From NCBI RefSeq assembly GCF_001458355.1, contig NZ_CYSA01000007.1, positions 188,501 to 252,500 on the forward strand: DNA of 64,000 bases, in the 5' to 3' direction. Positions 15,908 through 23,776 of the stretch are shown piece by piece (the stretch's first letter is position 1; every line of letters starts with the position of its first letter). The DNA comes from Thalassovita gelatinovora. Its GTDB lineage: Bacteria > Pseudomonadota > Alphaproteobacteria > Rhodobacterales > Rhodobacteraceae. Under the pieces are notes generated by a model that was not told the origin of the DNA, ran no database searches, and was given only the letters and a program-made list of their open reading frames with translations. A program made the translations under genes and the position numbers.

Positions 15908-16666
15908 TCAGACGCCCGCGCGCAGCAGCCACAAAATCGCCGCAGCAGCACACAAAGCCGAACCAAAGGGCAGTTTTCGCACCGCCAGCGGTGTGTCCTG
16001 CGCGGTCCTGTCGAGCAGGTATCCCCCCCCCGCCACGGCCAGCGCCCCAAACGCCGCGATCAGCACCAGCAATGGCAGGTCCAGCGGCCCGGCAAAGGCG
16101 CCCAGCCCCGCCATCAGCTTCACATCGCCCAACCCCAGACCTTCGCGCCCTCGGATCGCGTGATAGCCCAGCCGCAGCGCCAGAAACGCCCCTGCCCCCA
16201 ACCCGGCCCCGATCAGCGCCTGATCCATCGCGCCGCCCCGGACCGCCATCCCCAAGGTGATCAAAAACAGCATCCCGGTCAGCAGATCGGGTAGCCGGAA
16301 CCATTGCAAATCACAAAGCGTCAGCACCAGAAGCAGCCACAGGAAGCCCGCAGACAGCCAGATATCAATAGTCCCGCCCCCAGCCAGAACCGCCAGAATC
16401 GCCGCGCCGGTCGCGATGATTTCGCTATAAAGCGTCACCGGCGGGATCGCCGCACCGCAATGGCGGCAGCGGCCACGGGTCAGCCCAAAAGACAGGACCG
16501 GCAGCAGATCGCGCAGCCGCAGCCGGGCGTTGCAATCGCGGCAATGGGACGGTTTGACGATAACGTCTTCGCCGCGCGGCAACCGGTCGGCCAGCAGCGC
16601 CAAGAACGATCCCATGAAAGGACCGGCCAGGATCAGCAGCAACGCGGAAAAGCGGGGGTCAGGCAA
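15908..16666 (-). CDS. gspO: Prepilin peptidase / N-methyltransferase (type II secretion)
   Basis: 252 residues, many hydrophobic helices. The cytoplasmic loop carries two zinc-type pairs (CRDC and CRHC), as in bifunctional PilD/GspO. Both catalytic aspartates of this aspartyl protease are visible, in TLCDLQ and GLGDVKLMAGLG. The enzyme cleaves the leader of pseudopilins and methylates their new N-terminus. It is divergent from gspG with 145 bases between, an obvious place for paired promoters. The presence of the cysteine pairs and full length suggests it serves the adjacent type II system; whether it also processes other pilins elsewhere in the genome cannot be told. Confidence 0.93.
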   Translation of the reverse strand: MPDPRFSALLLILAGPFMGSFLALLADRLPRGEDVIVKPSHCRDCNARLRLRDLLPVLSFGLTRGRCRHCGAAIPPVTLYSEIIATGAAILAVLAGGGTIDIWLSAGFLWLLLVLTLCDLQWFRLPDLLTGMLFLITLGMAVRGGAMDQALIGAGLGAGAFLALRLGYHAIRGREGLGLGDVKLMAGLGAFAGPLDLPLLVLIAAFGALAVAGGGYLLDRTAQDTPLAVRKLPFGSALCAAAAILWLLRAGV

Positions 16667-16811
16667 AGCAACGGTCCAATCGGTGATGGCACCGTTTTAG
16701 GCGGAGGGCTGCGCGTTTGTCCATTGCCGCACGACGGGGCAGGCCTATACAACCGTGGACATTCGGGAATGGCTTTCCCTATCATGCCACAAGCAAAAGG
16801 ATTGATCGCCC

Positions 16812-17267
16812 ATGACGCCGCAGACCGCACCGATGCCAAAGACCCGCCGCGCCGGCGATGAGGGCTTTTCCCTGCTGGAACTGATGGTGGTGGTGGTGAT
16901 CCTGTCGATCCTTGCCTTGGTGATCGTGCCGCGTGTCATCGACCGTCCCGATCAGGCCCGCGCAGCGCGCGCCAAGACCGATATCGCCGCCATTGGCAGC
17001 GCGGTGAACCTGTATCGGCTGGACAATTTCCGTTATCCCACAACCGAACAGGGGCTGCAGGCGCTGGTTACCCGGCCTTCGACCGATCCGGTGCCGGAAA
17101 ACTGGGCCGGGTATATGGACCGGTTGCCGATTGATCCGTGGGGCAAGCCGTATCTCTATCTGCAACCGGGCGTGCATGGGGATTTCGACATCTTTTCCTA
17201 TGGGGCCGATGGCAGTTCTGGCGGCGATGGCGCGGATGCGGATATCGGATCATGGGATGCCAGATAA
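16812..17267 (+). CDS. gspG: Type II secretion major pseudopilin GspG
   Basis: 151 residues. The leader ends in DEG and the mature protein begins FSLLELMVVVVILSIL, with the conserved Glu at position 5. The C-terminal half (YPTTEQGLQAL, PENWAGYMDRLPIDPWGKPYLY, FDIFSYGADG) is diagnostic of GspG, including the calcium-binding loop region. GspG polymerises into the pseudopilus that pushes substrates through the secretin. The start used is the ATG at 16812; a second in-frame ATG at 16833 would give a shorter leader. It is the first gene of gspGHIJKLM. Confidence 0.95.
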   Translation: MTPQTAPMPKTRRAGDEGFSLLELMVVVVILSILALVIVPRVIDRPDQARAARAKTDIAAIGSAVNLYRLDNFRYPTTEQGLQALVTRPSTDPVPENWAGYMDRLPIDPWGKPYLYLQPGVHGDFDIFSYGADGSSGGDGADADIGSWDAR

Positions 17268-17296
17268 ATCCGCGATCGCGCGCGAAGGGTAACAGC

Positions 17297-17752
17297 GTGC
17301 TGCACCGGGTGAGGGATGCCGGTTTCACCCTGATCGAGCTGTTGATCGCGGTTGCCATCATGGCGATTCTGGCGGTCGGGGTCAGCCTGTCGGCGGCGCG
17401 GGGACCGCAGGAACGGTCCGATCTGGCGCTGTTTCGCGAACAGTTCAATAGCACACAGGCCCTGGCCATTGCCGGCGGGCAGAGCCGGGGGGTTCAGGTC
17501 AGCCCGCGCGGGTTGCAAATGGCGCAGCGGACCGCGGCGGGGTGGCAGGTTTCCGACCGGGTGCTGCGCTGGCGAGGCCGGGTTTCGCTGCGGGTGCCGT
17601 TCGGTACTGAGCCCGGCGGCCGCGACACCCCCGATCTGGTTTTTCTGGCGACCGGGCAGGTAACGGAATTCGACATTGTCTTTGCCGATCGGGGCCGGGT
17701 CGAAAGCTGCCATTCGGACGGTTGGACGGGGTTGATATGCGACGCCGACTGA
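17297..17752 (+). CDS. gspH: Type II secretion minor pseudopilin GspH
   Basis: 151 residues from a GTG with an AAGGG site; the frame is open further upstream into gspG, but those starts would give leaders that are too long. The processed N-terminus is G|FTLIELLIAVAIMAILAVG, with Glu5 present. The rest is a typical small beta-rich minor pseudopilin (FADRGRVESCHSDGW near the end). GspH forms part of the pseudopilus tip complex. It overlaps gspI by 16 bases. Confidence 0.85.
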   Translation: MLHRVRDAGFTLIELLIAVAIMAILAVGVSLSAARGPQERSDLALFREQFNSTQALAIAGGQSRGVQVSPRGLQMAQRTAAGWQVSDRVLRWRGRVSLRVPFGTEPGGRDTPDLVFLATGQVTEFDIVFADRGRVESCHSDGWTGLICDAD

Positions 17753-18102
17753 AACCCGACACCGGTCTGACCTTGCTGGAATTGATCATTGCGATAGCCA
17801 TTCTGGCGATTGGCAGCATCGCAGCGATCCGGGCAACCGATCAGTCGCGCATCGCCATCGGCGGTGAAACCCCGCGACTGCTGGCCCGTATCGCCGCCCG
17901 CAACCGGGCCGAAGAATTACAATTGCTGGGCGCGGCGGCGGCTTTGCCCGACACGGTGATGCAGGGCGGCCATGCCATCGCAGTGAGTGTTGCCACCGAA
18001 GCCACCGCAGGCGGGTTGGTCCAAGCCACCGTCACCGCGCGGGCCGAAACCGGGGAAGGGGCGCAGTTGATCCTGTATCTGCCGCCCAGGGTGACGCGAT
18101 GA
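17737..18102 (+). CDS. gspI: Type II secretion minor pseudopilin GspI
   Basis: 121 residues, the usual size of GspI. The processed end reads G|LTLLELIIAIAILAIGSIAAIRA, with Glu5, followed by NRAEELQL, close to the 'N-x-x-x-E-x-x-L' found in GspI. GspI nucleates the tip complex with J and K. The start at 17737 lies inside the end of gspH and is preferred over the ATG at 17722. The stop overlaps gspJ as ATGA. Confidence 0.85.
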   Translation: MRRRLKPDTGLTLLELIIAIAILAIGSIAAIRATDQSRIAIGGETPRLLARIAARNRAEELQLLGAAAALPDTVMQGGHAIAVSVATEATAGGLVQATVTARAETGEGAQLILYLPPRVTR

Positions 18103-18779
18103 CCCGGCGTGACGCCGCGACCCGTGGCCTGACCTTGATTGAATTGGTGCTGGCGATGGCGCTGTTCGCGCTGGTTGCGGTGATGGGGGCGCAGGCGCTG
18201 ACCGGGATGATCCGGATGCGCGACGGCCTGACGGCGCGCAGCGAAACCGCGTCCGATCTGGCGATGGCCACCGGGTTGTTGCGGGCCGATCTGTCGGCAG
18301 CTTTGCCGATGCTGTTTTATCCGCCGGGTGGGGCCGCGCCGCAATCGGCGCTGCGCCTGCGGCAAGGGGTTTTCGCCATCACGGTCGGGGGGCAGCCAGT
18401 GTTGCGCCCCGGTGCTGACGGAATGTTGCCCGATCACGTCGATATCCGGGTCGAATACCGGCTTGAGCCATCTAATCAGACCCTGTTTCGGCGCAATTGG
18501 GCCGCATTGACCCCGGCGCGGGACGATGCACTGTCCCCCGAAACACCGATCCTGACCGGTGTGACCGCGCTGCACCTGCGCAGTTACTGGGACAAATTCG
18601 GTTGGGTCGACGGGGTGACCCCGCCTGCCGGGGCGCAGAGCGGGAATGGCACCAATGCCGACGACGACGTGACCGGCCCCGCCCCGGAAGTGTATTCCGA
18701 CATCCTGCCCGACGCGGTCGAAATAACGCTGGAGACCGAAAGCCACGGCAGCATCATCCTGCTGGAGGCGTTGAAATGA
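18099..18779 (+). CDS. gspJ: Type II secretion minor pseudopilin GspJ
   Basis: 226 residues. The processed N-terminus is G|LTLIELVLAMALFALVAVMG, with Glu5, followed by a long beta-rich globular part (VDIRVEYRLEPSNQTLFRRNW, ILLEALK at the end). Size and place between I and K fit GspJ, part of the J-I-K tip of the pseudopilus. ATGA overlaps with both neighbours indicate tight translational coupling. Confidence 0.85.
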   Translation: MTRRDAATRGLTLIELVLAMALFALVAVMGAQALTGMIRMRDGLTARSETASDLAMATGLLRADLSAALPMLFYPPGGAAPQSALRLRQGVFAITVGGQPVLRPGADGMLPDHVDIRVEYRLEPSNQTLFRRNWAALTPARDDALSPETPILTGVTALHLRSYWDKFGWVDGVTPPAGAQSGNGTNADDDVTGPAPEVYSDILPDAVEITLETESHGSIILLEALK

Positions 18780-19699
18780 GGGATCGCGGGTTCATTTTGG
18801 TCAATGCGTTGGTGATTGTGGCGGCGTTGACGGCAGTGGCGGTATTTTTGCTGAGCCGCGCCGAAACCGGCCGGGTGCGGTTGCTGGCCGGGACCGAGGC
18901 CGAACAATTGGCGCTGAACCTGGACGCTTACGAGGCCTGGGCGGTGACGCTGTTGGCCCGCGACAGCGATCCGGTGCGGGATCATCTGGGTGAAGATTGG
19001 GCCAATGCCGCTGCCGATCTGCCGTTGGCGCGGGGGCGGGCGGCCGGGAAAATCACCGATGTTCAGGGTCTGTTTAACCTGAATTGGCTTGCCGACCCGG
19101 AAAATCGCTTGGCGCGGGATGCGTTCGACCGGTTGTTGACCCGGATCGGGGTGCCACTTGAAGCAGGGGCCGCGATACGCGACCTGTTGCGCCCCGGCGG
19201 GCCGGAAAACCGCGACGCCTATCTGCGACTTGATCCGCCGATTGACCCAGTGGGGGGCAGCCTTCTGAGGCGTGATCAACTGCGCGGGATTCCGGGTCTG
19301 TCGCCGCAGGCCATGTCCCGGCTGGCCCGATATATCACCGCGATTCCGGGCGATAGCCGGTTGAACGTCAACACCGCACCCGAAGCCATTCTGGCCGCTT
19401 TCCTGCCCGATCTGCCCGCCGCTGCGTTGAACCGGATCGTGGCCGAACGGGACCGCGAGCCGTTTGCTTCGGTCGAGGCGTTCATGACCATCGTGGGGTT
19501 GGCCCGCGCCGAAGATGGCCAAGAAGACCCTGATACTGCGATCCTGAGCGTTGACCGGGTGGCGATCGGGTCGGACTGGTTCCGGGTCGATCTGGCGGCG
19601 CAACTGAACGGGCGCAGTGCCGAACGCGAAACCATGCTGCGCCGGGGACCGCCCCCGACCCGACCCGAAATCGTATGGAGGGTCAGCCGCAGGCCATAA
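18776..19699 (+). CDS. gspK: Type II secretion minor pseudopilin GspK
   Basis: 307 residues, the largest pseudopilin as expected. The processed end is G|FILVNALVIVAALTAVAV: position 5 is Asn, not Glu, which fits the known absence of Glu5 in GspK, the protein that caps the pseudopilus. The GspK-typical segments ITDVQGLFNLNWL, LNVNTAPEAILAAFLP and the helix-hairpin-helix-like IPGLSPQAMSRLARYI are present. The ATG at 18776 overlaps the gspJ stop; the longer frame upstream is a shadow of gspJ. Confidence 0.93.
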   Translation: MRDRGFILVNALVIVAALTAVAVFLLSRAETGRVRLLAGTEAEQLALNLDAYEAWAVTLLARDSDPVRDHLGEDWANAAADLPLARGRAAGKITDVQGLFNLNWLADPENRLARDAFDRLLTRIGVPLEAGAAIRDLLRPGGPENRDAYLRLDPPIDPVGGSLLRRDQLRGIPGLSPQAMSRLARYITAIPGDSRLNVNTAPEAILAAFLPDLPAAALNRIVAERDREPFASVEAFMTIVGLARAEDGQEDPDTAILSVDRVAIGSDWFRVDLAAQLNGRSAERETMLRRGPPPTRPEIVWRVSRRP

Positions 19700-19765
19700 C
19701 CCGTTGCAACCGCAGGCCAAGCCCGGCATCCTGCCTGAAACCATCAATCCGAACTGGACCTCGTC

Positions 19766-20941
19766 GTGACAGCCACAGCGCCAAGACCTGACAGCCCCGC
19801 GGATTTTATCCGGCTGGGCACGGCAGCGCCCGGCACGCGTCAGGTGGCGTTGGTGCCGGGGGTTGAATTGCCGTTGTTCACGCTGGACCTGCCCAAAGGG
19901 TTGCGCGGGCAAGCGCGCGAACAAGTGGCGCTGCGGCAACTGGCCGACCGCGTCGGTTTGCGCGACGGCGCGGTGGAAATGCGGCCCTTCACCGCCGGGG
20001 CCAAACCCGACGACTGGACCCGGGTGTTGATTTCCGATCCCGACCGGATGGCACAATGGCGCGGGGTGCAATGCCGCGCGGTTTTGCCCGATTACCTGTC
20101 TTTGCCAAGCGCCGACGGCGTCTGGACGGTTCAGGGTGAAATGGTGGATGGCACGGCATTGGTCATGGTGCGGCTGGGACCGCAGGACGGGTTCAGCGCG
20201 GTGCCGGGCATTGCGCTGAAACTGCTGCAACAGGCCCTGACCGGGCCGAAACCGCGCGCCATTTTGCACTTGGGCGACCCGTTGCCCGGGCTGGCAGATC
20301 TGGCGGCGGAACAGGCGGTGCCTTTGGTTGATACAATCGAAGATATCGGCAAGATCGGACTGCCGCTGCCACAGGTTCTGGCCCATGGCGAATTGTCCTG
20401 CGATCTGCGCAATGATCCGATGGCGGCGCGGGCCCGGTTGGCGCGGCAGGTCTTGCCGTGGCGCTGGCCGCTGCTGATCGGGATGATCGCTGCCGCGCTG
20501 TGGGCGGCGGCACAGATCGTGGCGATTGACCGGATCGAGGCACGCAGTACCGGGATCAGCGCACAAACCGAGGCTCTGGTCCGGCAGGATTTCGTGAAAA
20601 CCGGGCCGATTCTGGATACCCGGACGCAGGTCAGCCGCGCCTTGGACGAGACCCGTCGCGCTGCCCGATCCGGGGACGAAACAACCGATCCGCTGGACCT
20701 GACCCGGCACGCGTCCGAGGTCATTGCGGCAGCCCGCGCCGTGCCGGAAACGATCCGGTACACATCCGGCGAAGGGTTGACTCTGATCCTGCTATTGGCC
20801 GATTTCGCCGCCGCCGAACGGATCACTGCCGCTTTGATTGCCGAGGGAATGGAGGCTTCGTTGGTGGAATCGCGGGTCAGCGACGGCAATAGCGGCGTGC
20901 GCACCGAAATCCGCATCGCAAACAAGGAGCCGGTGCAATGA
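19766..20941 (+). CDS. gspL: Type II secretion inner-membrane protein GspL
   Basis: 391 residues. The cytoplasmic N-terminal part (about 1-235) has the actin-like arrangement of GspL, which binds the ATPase GspE. A single membrane helix follows (RWPLLIGMIAAALWAAAQIVAI, about 234-255), then a periplasmic ferredoxin-like domain (about 310-391). The start is a GTG. Sequence identity to enteric GspL appears low, as usual for this family, so the call rests on topology, length and the position between K and M. It overlaps gspM by ATGA. Confidence 0.82.
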   Translation: MTATAPRPDSPADFIRLGTAAPGTRQVALVPGVELPLFTLDLPKGLRGQAREQVALRQLADRVGLRDGAVEMRPFTAGAKPDDWTRVLISDPDRMAQWRGVQCRAVLPDYLSLPSADGVWTVQGEMVDGTALVMVRLGPQDGFSAVPGIALKLLQQALTGPKPRAILHLGDPLPGLADLAAEQAVPLVDTIEDIGKIGLPLPQVLAHGELSCDLRNDPMAARARLARQVLPWRWPLLIGMIAAALWAAAQIVAIDRIEARSTGISAQTEALVRQDFVKTGPILDTRTQVSRALDETRRAARSGDETTDPLDLTRHASEVIAAARAVPETIRYTSGEGLTLILLLADFAAAERITAALIAEGMEASLVESRVSDGNSGVRTEIRIANKEPVQ

Positions 20942-21432
20942 GCGCACGATTGATCGATCTGCTGCTCAGGCTGAGCCCACGCGAACGGGGGTTGCTGGCA
21001 ATTGCCGTTTTCGTGGTGGGGCCGCTGGTGGTCGTGTTTGGTTTGTTGCTGCCGCTGACGGAGCGGCGCGAGGCCGCTTTGCAAACCGAGGCCGAGGCGG
21101 TCGCGCTACACAATTGGGTGCAGGATCGGGCCGCCGAGCAGGTGCAATATGGGGCCGCACCGCAGCAAGTTCCGCAACCTGCCATCGGATCAAGCGGGAT
21201 CGAACAACAGCTGATCGACGCCCAACTGCGCCCATCGGTGTCCGAACTCGCCACGCAAGCGGGCGGCGTGGTCGAATTGCGCTTTGACGAGGTGGATTTC
21301 ATCCGGTTGGCAAATTGGATGACTTCGGCGCATCCCGATTGGGGCTACGCCATCGCCAGCTTCCGGTTCGAAGCCAGTGACAGCCCGGGCAAGATCGCGG
21401 CCTGGCTGGTGCTGCGGCCGCAGCAGGGCTAA
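20938..21432 (+). CDS. gspM: Type II secretion inner-membrane protein GspM
   Basis: 164 residues. One N-terminal membrane helix (GLLAIAVFVVGPLVVVFGLLLPL) preceded by LSPRERGLL, which is the typical GspM start, and a periplasmic domain ending in VELRFDEVDFIRLANWM and a short beta strand. GspM pairs with GspL in the assembly platform. It is the last gene of the rightward gspGHIJKLM run, ending seven bases from the stop of a convergent lipoprotein gene. No gspN was found. Confidence 0.85.
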   Translation: MSARLIDLLLRLSPRERGLLAIAVFVVGPLVVVFGLLLPLTERREAALQTEAEAVALHNWVQDRAAEQVQYGAAPQQVPQPAIGSSGIEQQLIDAQLRPSVSELATQAGGVVELRFDEVDFIRLANWMTSAHPDWGYAIASFRFEASDSPGKIAAWLVLRPQQG

Positions 21433-21439
21433 GCCGCGT

Positions 21440-21952
21440 TCAAATTCGGTTCAGACGCGAGTCGATCGCGGCCTTGCGCCCGGCCATCGATCCCAGCGGA
21501 TCAAGATCGGGATCGTTTTTCAACAGTTCCTCCAGCGCCGTCTTGGCCGCCAGCAGCATCTGTTTGCCCGCTTGGGTTTCGCCGTCGTGCAGCAATTGCT
21601 GCGCCAGTTCGTGCTGTGCCGTGCCCTGTACCGCCAGCGCCGCGCTACGCGCGGTGCCTTTCTGGCTGTTGGCCAAACCACCGGCCAGTCTGGCCGCTTC
21701 GGCAAAATTACCGTCGCGCAGTTCGCTATGGGCGTATTCCAGTTGCAGCCGGGGCCGCAACGGTCCGGCATCATTCATCAGCCGCGCATAGCTGCGCTTG
21801 GCCCGGTCATAGTTGCCGGTTTCCAAAGCATCACGCGCCACCGCATATTGCGCCGCGAATCCGCTGCGACCGCCGCTGCCTTCTTCGCAACTGCCCAGCA
21901 ATAAAATCAGCGCACCGGCAAAGCCGACTTTGAGAATGGAATTTGCCTGCAT
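21440..21952 (-). CDS. TPR lipoprotein inside the type II secretion locus (candidate pilotin)
   Basis: 170 residues. A lipoprotein signal ends in LLLGSC, with Glu (not Asp) after the cysteine, so outer-membrane sorting is expected. The mature part is helical with TPR-like repeats (YAVARDALETGNYDRAKRSYARL, EYAHSELRDGNFAEAARLAGGL). It lies between gspM and gspC but on the opposite strand, head to head with gspC. Small TPR lipoproteins (PilF/PilW) pilot secretins of type IV pili, and this cluster has no recognisable GspS, so a pilotin role for GspD is a reasonable inference. Other outer-membrane roles cannot be excluded. Confidence 0.6.
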   Translation of the reverse strand: MQANSILKVGFAGALILLLGSCEEGSGGRSGFAAQYAVARDALETGNYDRAKRSYARLMNDAGPLRPRLQLEYAHSELRDGNFAEAARLAGGLANSQKGTARSAALAVQGTAQHELAQQLLHDGETQAGKQMLLAAKTALEELLKNDPDLDPLGSMAGRKAAIDSRLNRI

Positions 21953-22060
21953 CTTATGCTCGTTATTGTTTGTTATTATGGTATTGTTTTGAAGAACCCT
22001 AGCATGATTTCGGCTTTGCGTCCATCTGGGACGCAACACCTCACGGAATTGGGAAAACCG

Positions 22061-22543
22061 ATGCGCCTGATCGCCGCCCTTTTTACTTTGCTTTGCCTTG
22101 CCGCCGCCGCTTTGGCCGGTCAGGCGCTGTGGCAGCAGGTCAGTGCGCCCGAAGCCGTGATCGCGCCGCAGCAGAATCGAACCGCACAGGCCAATCAGGC
22201 CACACCCCCGACCGTGCCCCGTGTCGCGCGGCATTGGCCCGCGATTTTTGGTGAACCACAACCGCCGGTTCCGGCCCCCGCAGCGCCAGTCGTCAAGGCC
22301 GAACCACAGCCGCCGCAACCGCCCAAACCACCCTTGGACAGCCTTGGTTACACGCTAAAGGGTGTGGTGCAGGCCGGGACCGGAACTTGGGCAATCCTGT
22401 CCCATCCCACCGGTGAGCGGCTGTTGCGGGTGGGCGATGCGCTGACTCAGGGGATCATGGTGGCACGAATCGACGATGCCGGACTGTGGGTATCGCGCGA
22501 CGGCGACGATCCCGAATTGATGGGCTTTCCGAAACAGCCCTGA
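22061..22543 (+). CDS. gspC: Short type II secretion protein GspC (no PDZ domain)
   Basis: 160 residues from the ATG at 22061; upstream in-frame ATGs at 22004 and 21956 are possible but would add a polar leader. A membrane helix (LIAALFTLLCLAAAALAGQAL) is followed by a proline-rich linker (about 55-95) and an HR domain (LGYTLKGVVQAGTGTWAILS, LLRVGDALTQGIMVARI). The HR domain contacts the secretin GspD. Enteric GspC proteins have about 270-300 residues including a C-terminal PDZ or coiled-coil domain; here the protein stops after the HR domain. The stop is 21 bases from that of the convergent gspF. Confidence 0.8.
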   Translation: MRLIAALFTLLCLAAAALAGQALWQQVSAPEAVIAPQQNRTAQANQATPPTVPRVARHWPAIFGEPQPPVPAPAAPVVKAEPQPPQPPKPPLDSLGYTLKGVVQAGTGTWAILSHPTGERLLRVGDALTQGIMVARIDDAGLWVSRDGDDPELMGFPKQP

Positions 22544-22564
22544 ACGATTGCCGGCAAACCCGTC

Positions 22565-23776
22565 CTACCCGGCCACGATTGCCTGTAGGTCGAAGATCGG
22601 CAGCAATACCGCCAGCACGATCACCAAGACCATACCGCCGACGATCATCATCAGCATCGGTTCCAGCAACGCCGCGATGCGTTTGCGTTCGGTCGACAGC
22701 CGATGTTCGACCAGAATCGCCGCCCGTTCGGTCATCTGTGCCAGCCGGACAGAAGTTTCACCGGCATGGATCAGTTGCCGGGCAACCGGCGGCAGGAAGC
22801 TGAGCCGTTGCAGCGACGAAGACAGGCTTTCCCCTTGGCGTACTGCGGTCGCGACCTGTTGGGCTTCACTGCGAAACCCGGCCACGGTCAGCACATCCAC
22901 CGCGCTGTCGACCGCGCTGAGCACGGCGTGGCGGCTGCCCAGCACCAGAGCCAGCGTGCGCATATATTGCACCGCTTCGGCCAACCGCTTCAGCCGACCC
23001 AGAACCGGCAACCCGAGGACAACCCGGTCACGGATGTCCTTGAGCACCTCAACTCGGGGCGTCGCCACGCCCAGCACCAGCAATGCGACAAAACCAACGG
23101 CCAGCCCCACCAGATGCGCCTGTATCCAATCCGACACGGCCAGCACGGTGCGGGTCAGTTGTGGCAAGGGCCGGCCCGACATTTCGAACATCGCGACGAT
23201 TTCCGGCGCGACGGTGGTCATCAGGATACCGCAGACCAGCATCGACACCGCCGCGACAAAGGCGGGATAGATCAGCGCGGTGGAAATCTGCGCCTTGTCC
23301 GTCCCCAATTGATCGAGATGATCGGCCAGTTCGGAAAACACCCCGGCCAGATCCCCAGCGGATTCACCCGCCCGGATCGCGGCCAGAAAATAGGGCGGAA
23401 ATCCCGCGCCGGTGCCATCGAGCGCTTCTGACAGGGCCGCGCCGTCCATCAGCGCCGCCCGCGCCTGAGCCGCCACCGCGTCCAGCGCCGGATGACCGCC
23501 GGTCCGCACCGCTTCGAGCGCCGCTTCGACCGGCAATTCGGCTGCTAGCATCACTGCCATCTGGCGGGTGAAGACCGCTTGCAGATCGGCGTTCAGCCGG
23601 CTGCGAAGTCCCGATTTCATGCCGCCGGTGGCCCGGTTCCGGGTGGCCGAAACTTCGGCAACGAAAAGTTCCTGCTTGGTCAGCTGCGCCGCTGCGTCCG
23701 CTTCGGTTTCGGCTACAACGGTGCCGGATTTGCGCCGCCCTGTCCTTGTATAGGCGGTATAAGCATAGGCCTTCAC
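22565..23776 (-). CDS. gspF: Type II secretion platform protein GspF
   Basis: 403 residues. The N-terminus MKAYAYTAYTRTGRRKSGTV is the standard GspF start ('F-Y-A-...-G-x-x-x-x-G'). Two homologous cytoplasmic domains alternate with three membrane helices; the conserved ALDGTGAGFPPYFLAAIRAGESAGDL and LPPVARQLIHAGETSVRLAQM segments are visible. GspF is the inner-membrane platform that couples the ATPase to pseudopilus assembly. It overlaps the stop of gspE by four bases and is transcribed after gspD and gspE. Confidence 0.93.
   Translation of the reverse strand: MKAYAYTAYTRTGRRKSGTVVAETEADAAAQLTKQELFVAEVSATRNRATGGMKSGLRSRLNADLQAVFTRQMAVMLAAELPVEAALEAVRTGGHPALDAVAAQARAALMDGAALSEALDGTGAGFPPYFLAAIRAGESAGDLAGVFSELADHLDQLGTDKAQISTALIYPAFVAAVSMLVCGILMTTVAPEIVAMFEMSGRPLPQLTRTVLAVSDWIQAHLVGLAVGFVALLVLGVATPRVEVLKDIRDRVVLGLPVLGRLKRLAEAVQYMRTLALVLGSRHAVLSAVDSAVDVLTVAGFRSEAQQVATAVRQGESLSSSLQRLSFLPPVARQLIHAGETSVRLAQMTERAAILVEHRLSTERKRIAALLEPMLMMIVGGMVLVIVLAVLLPIFDLQAIVAG

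Noticed and set aside
18584-20710. 708-residue minus-strand ORF opposite gspK and gspL
   Set aside because: It mirrors well-supported pseudopilin and GspL genes in GC-rich DNA, has no recognisable domain and is rich in Gln/Arg/Pro as shadow frames are.
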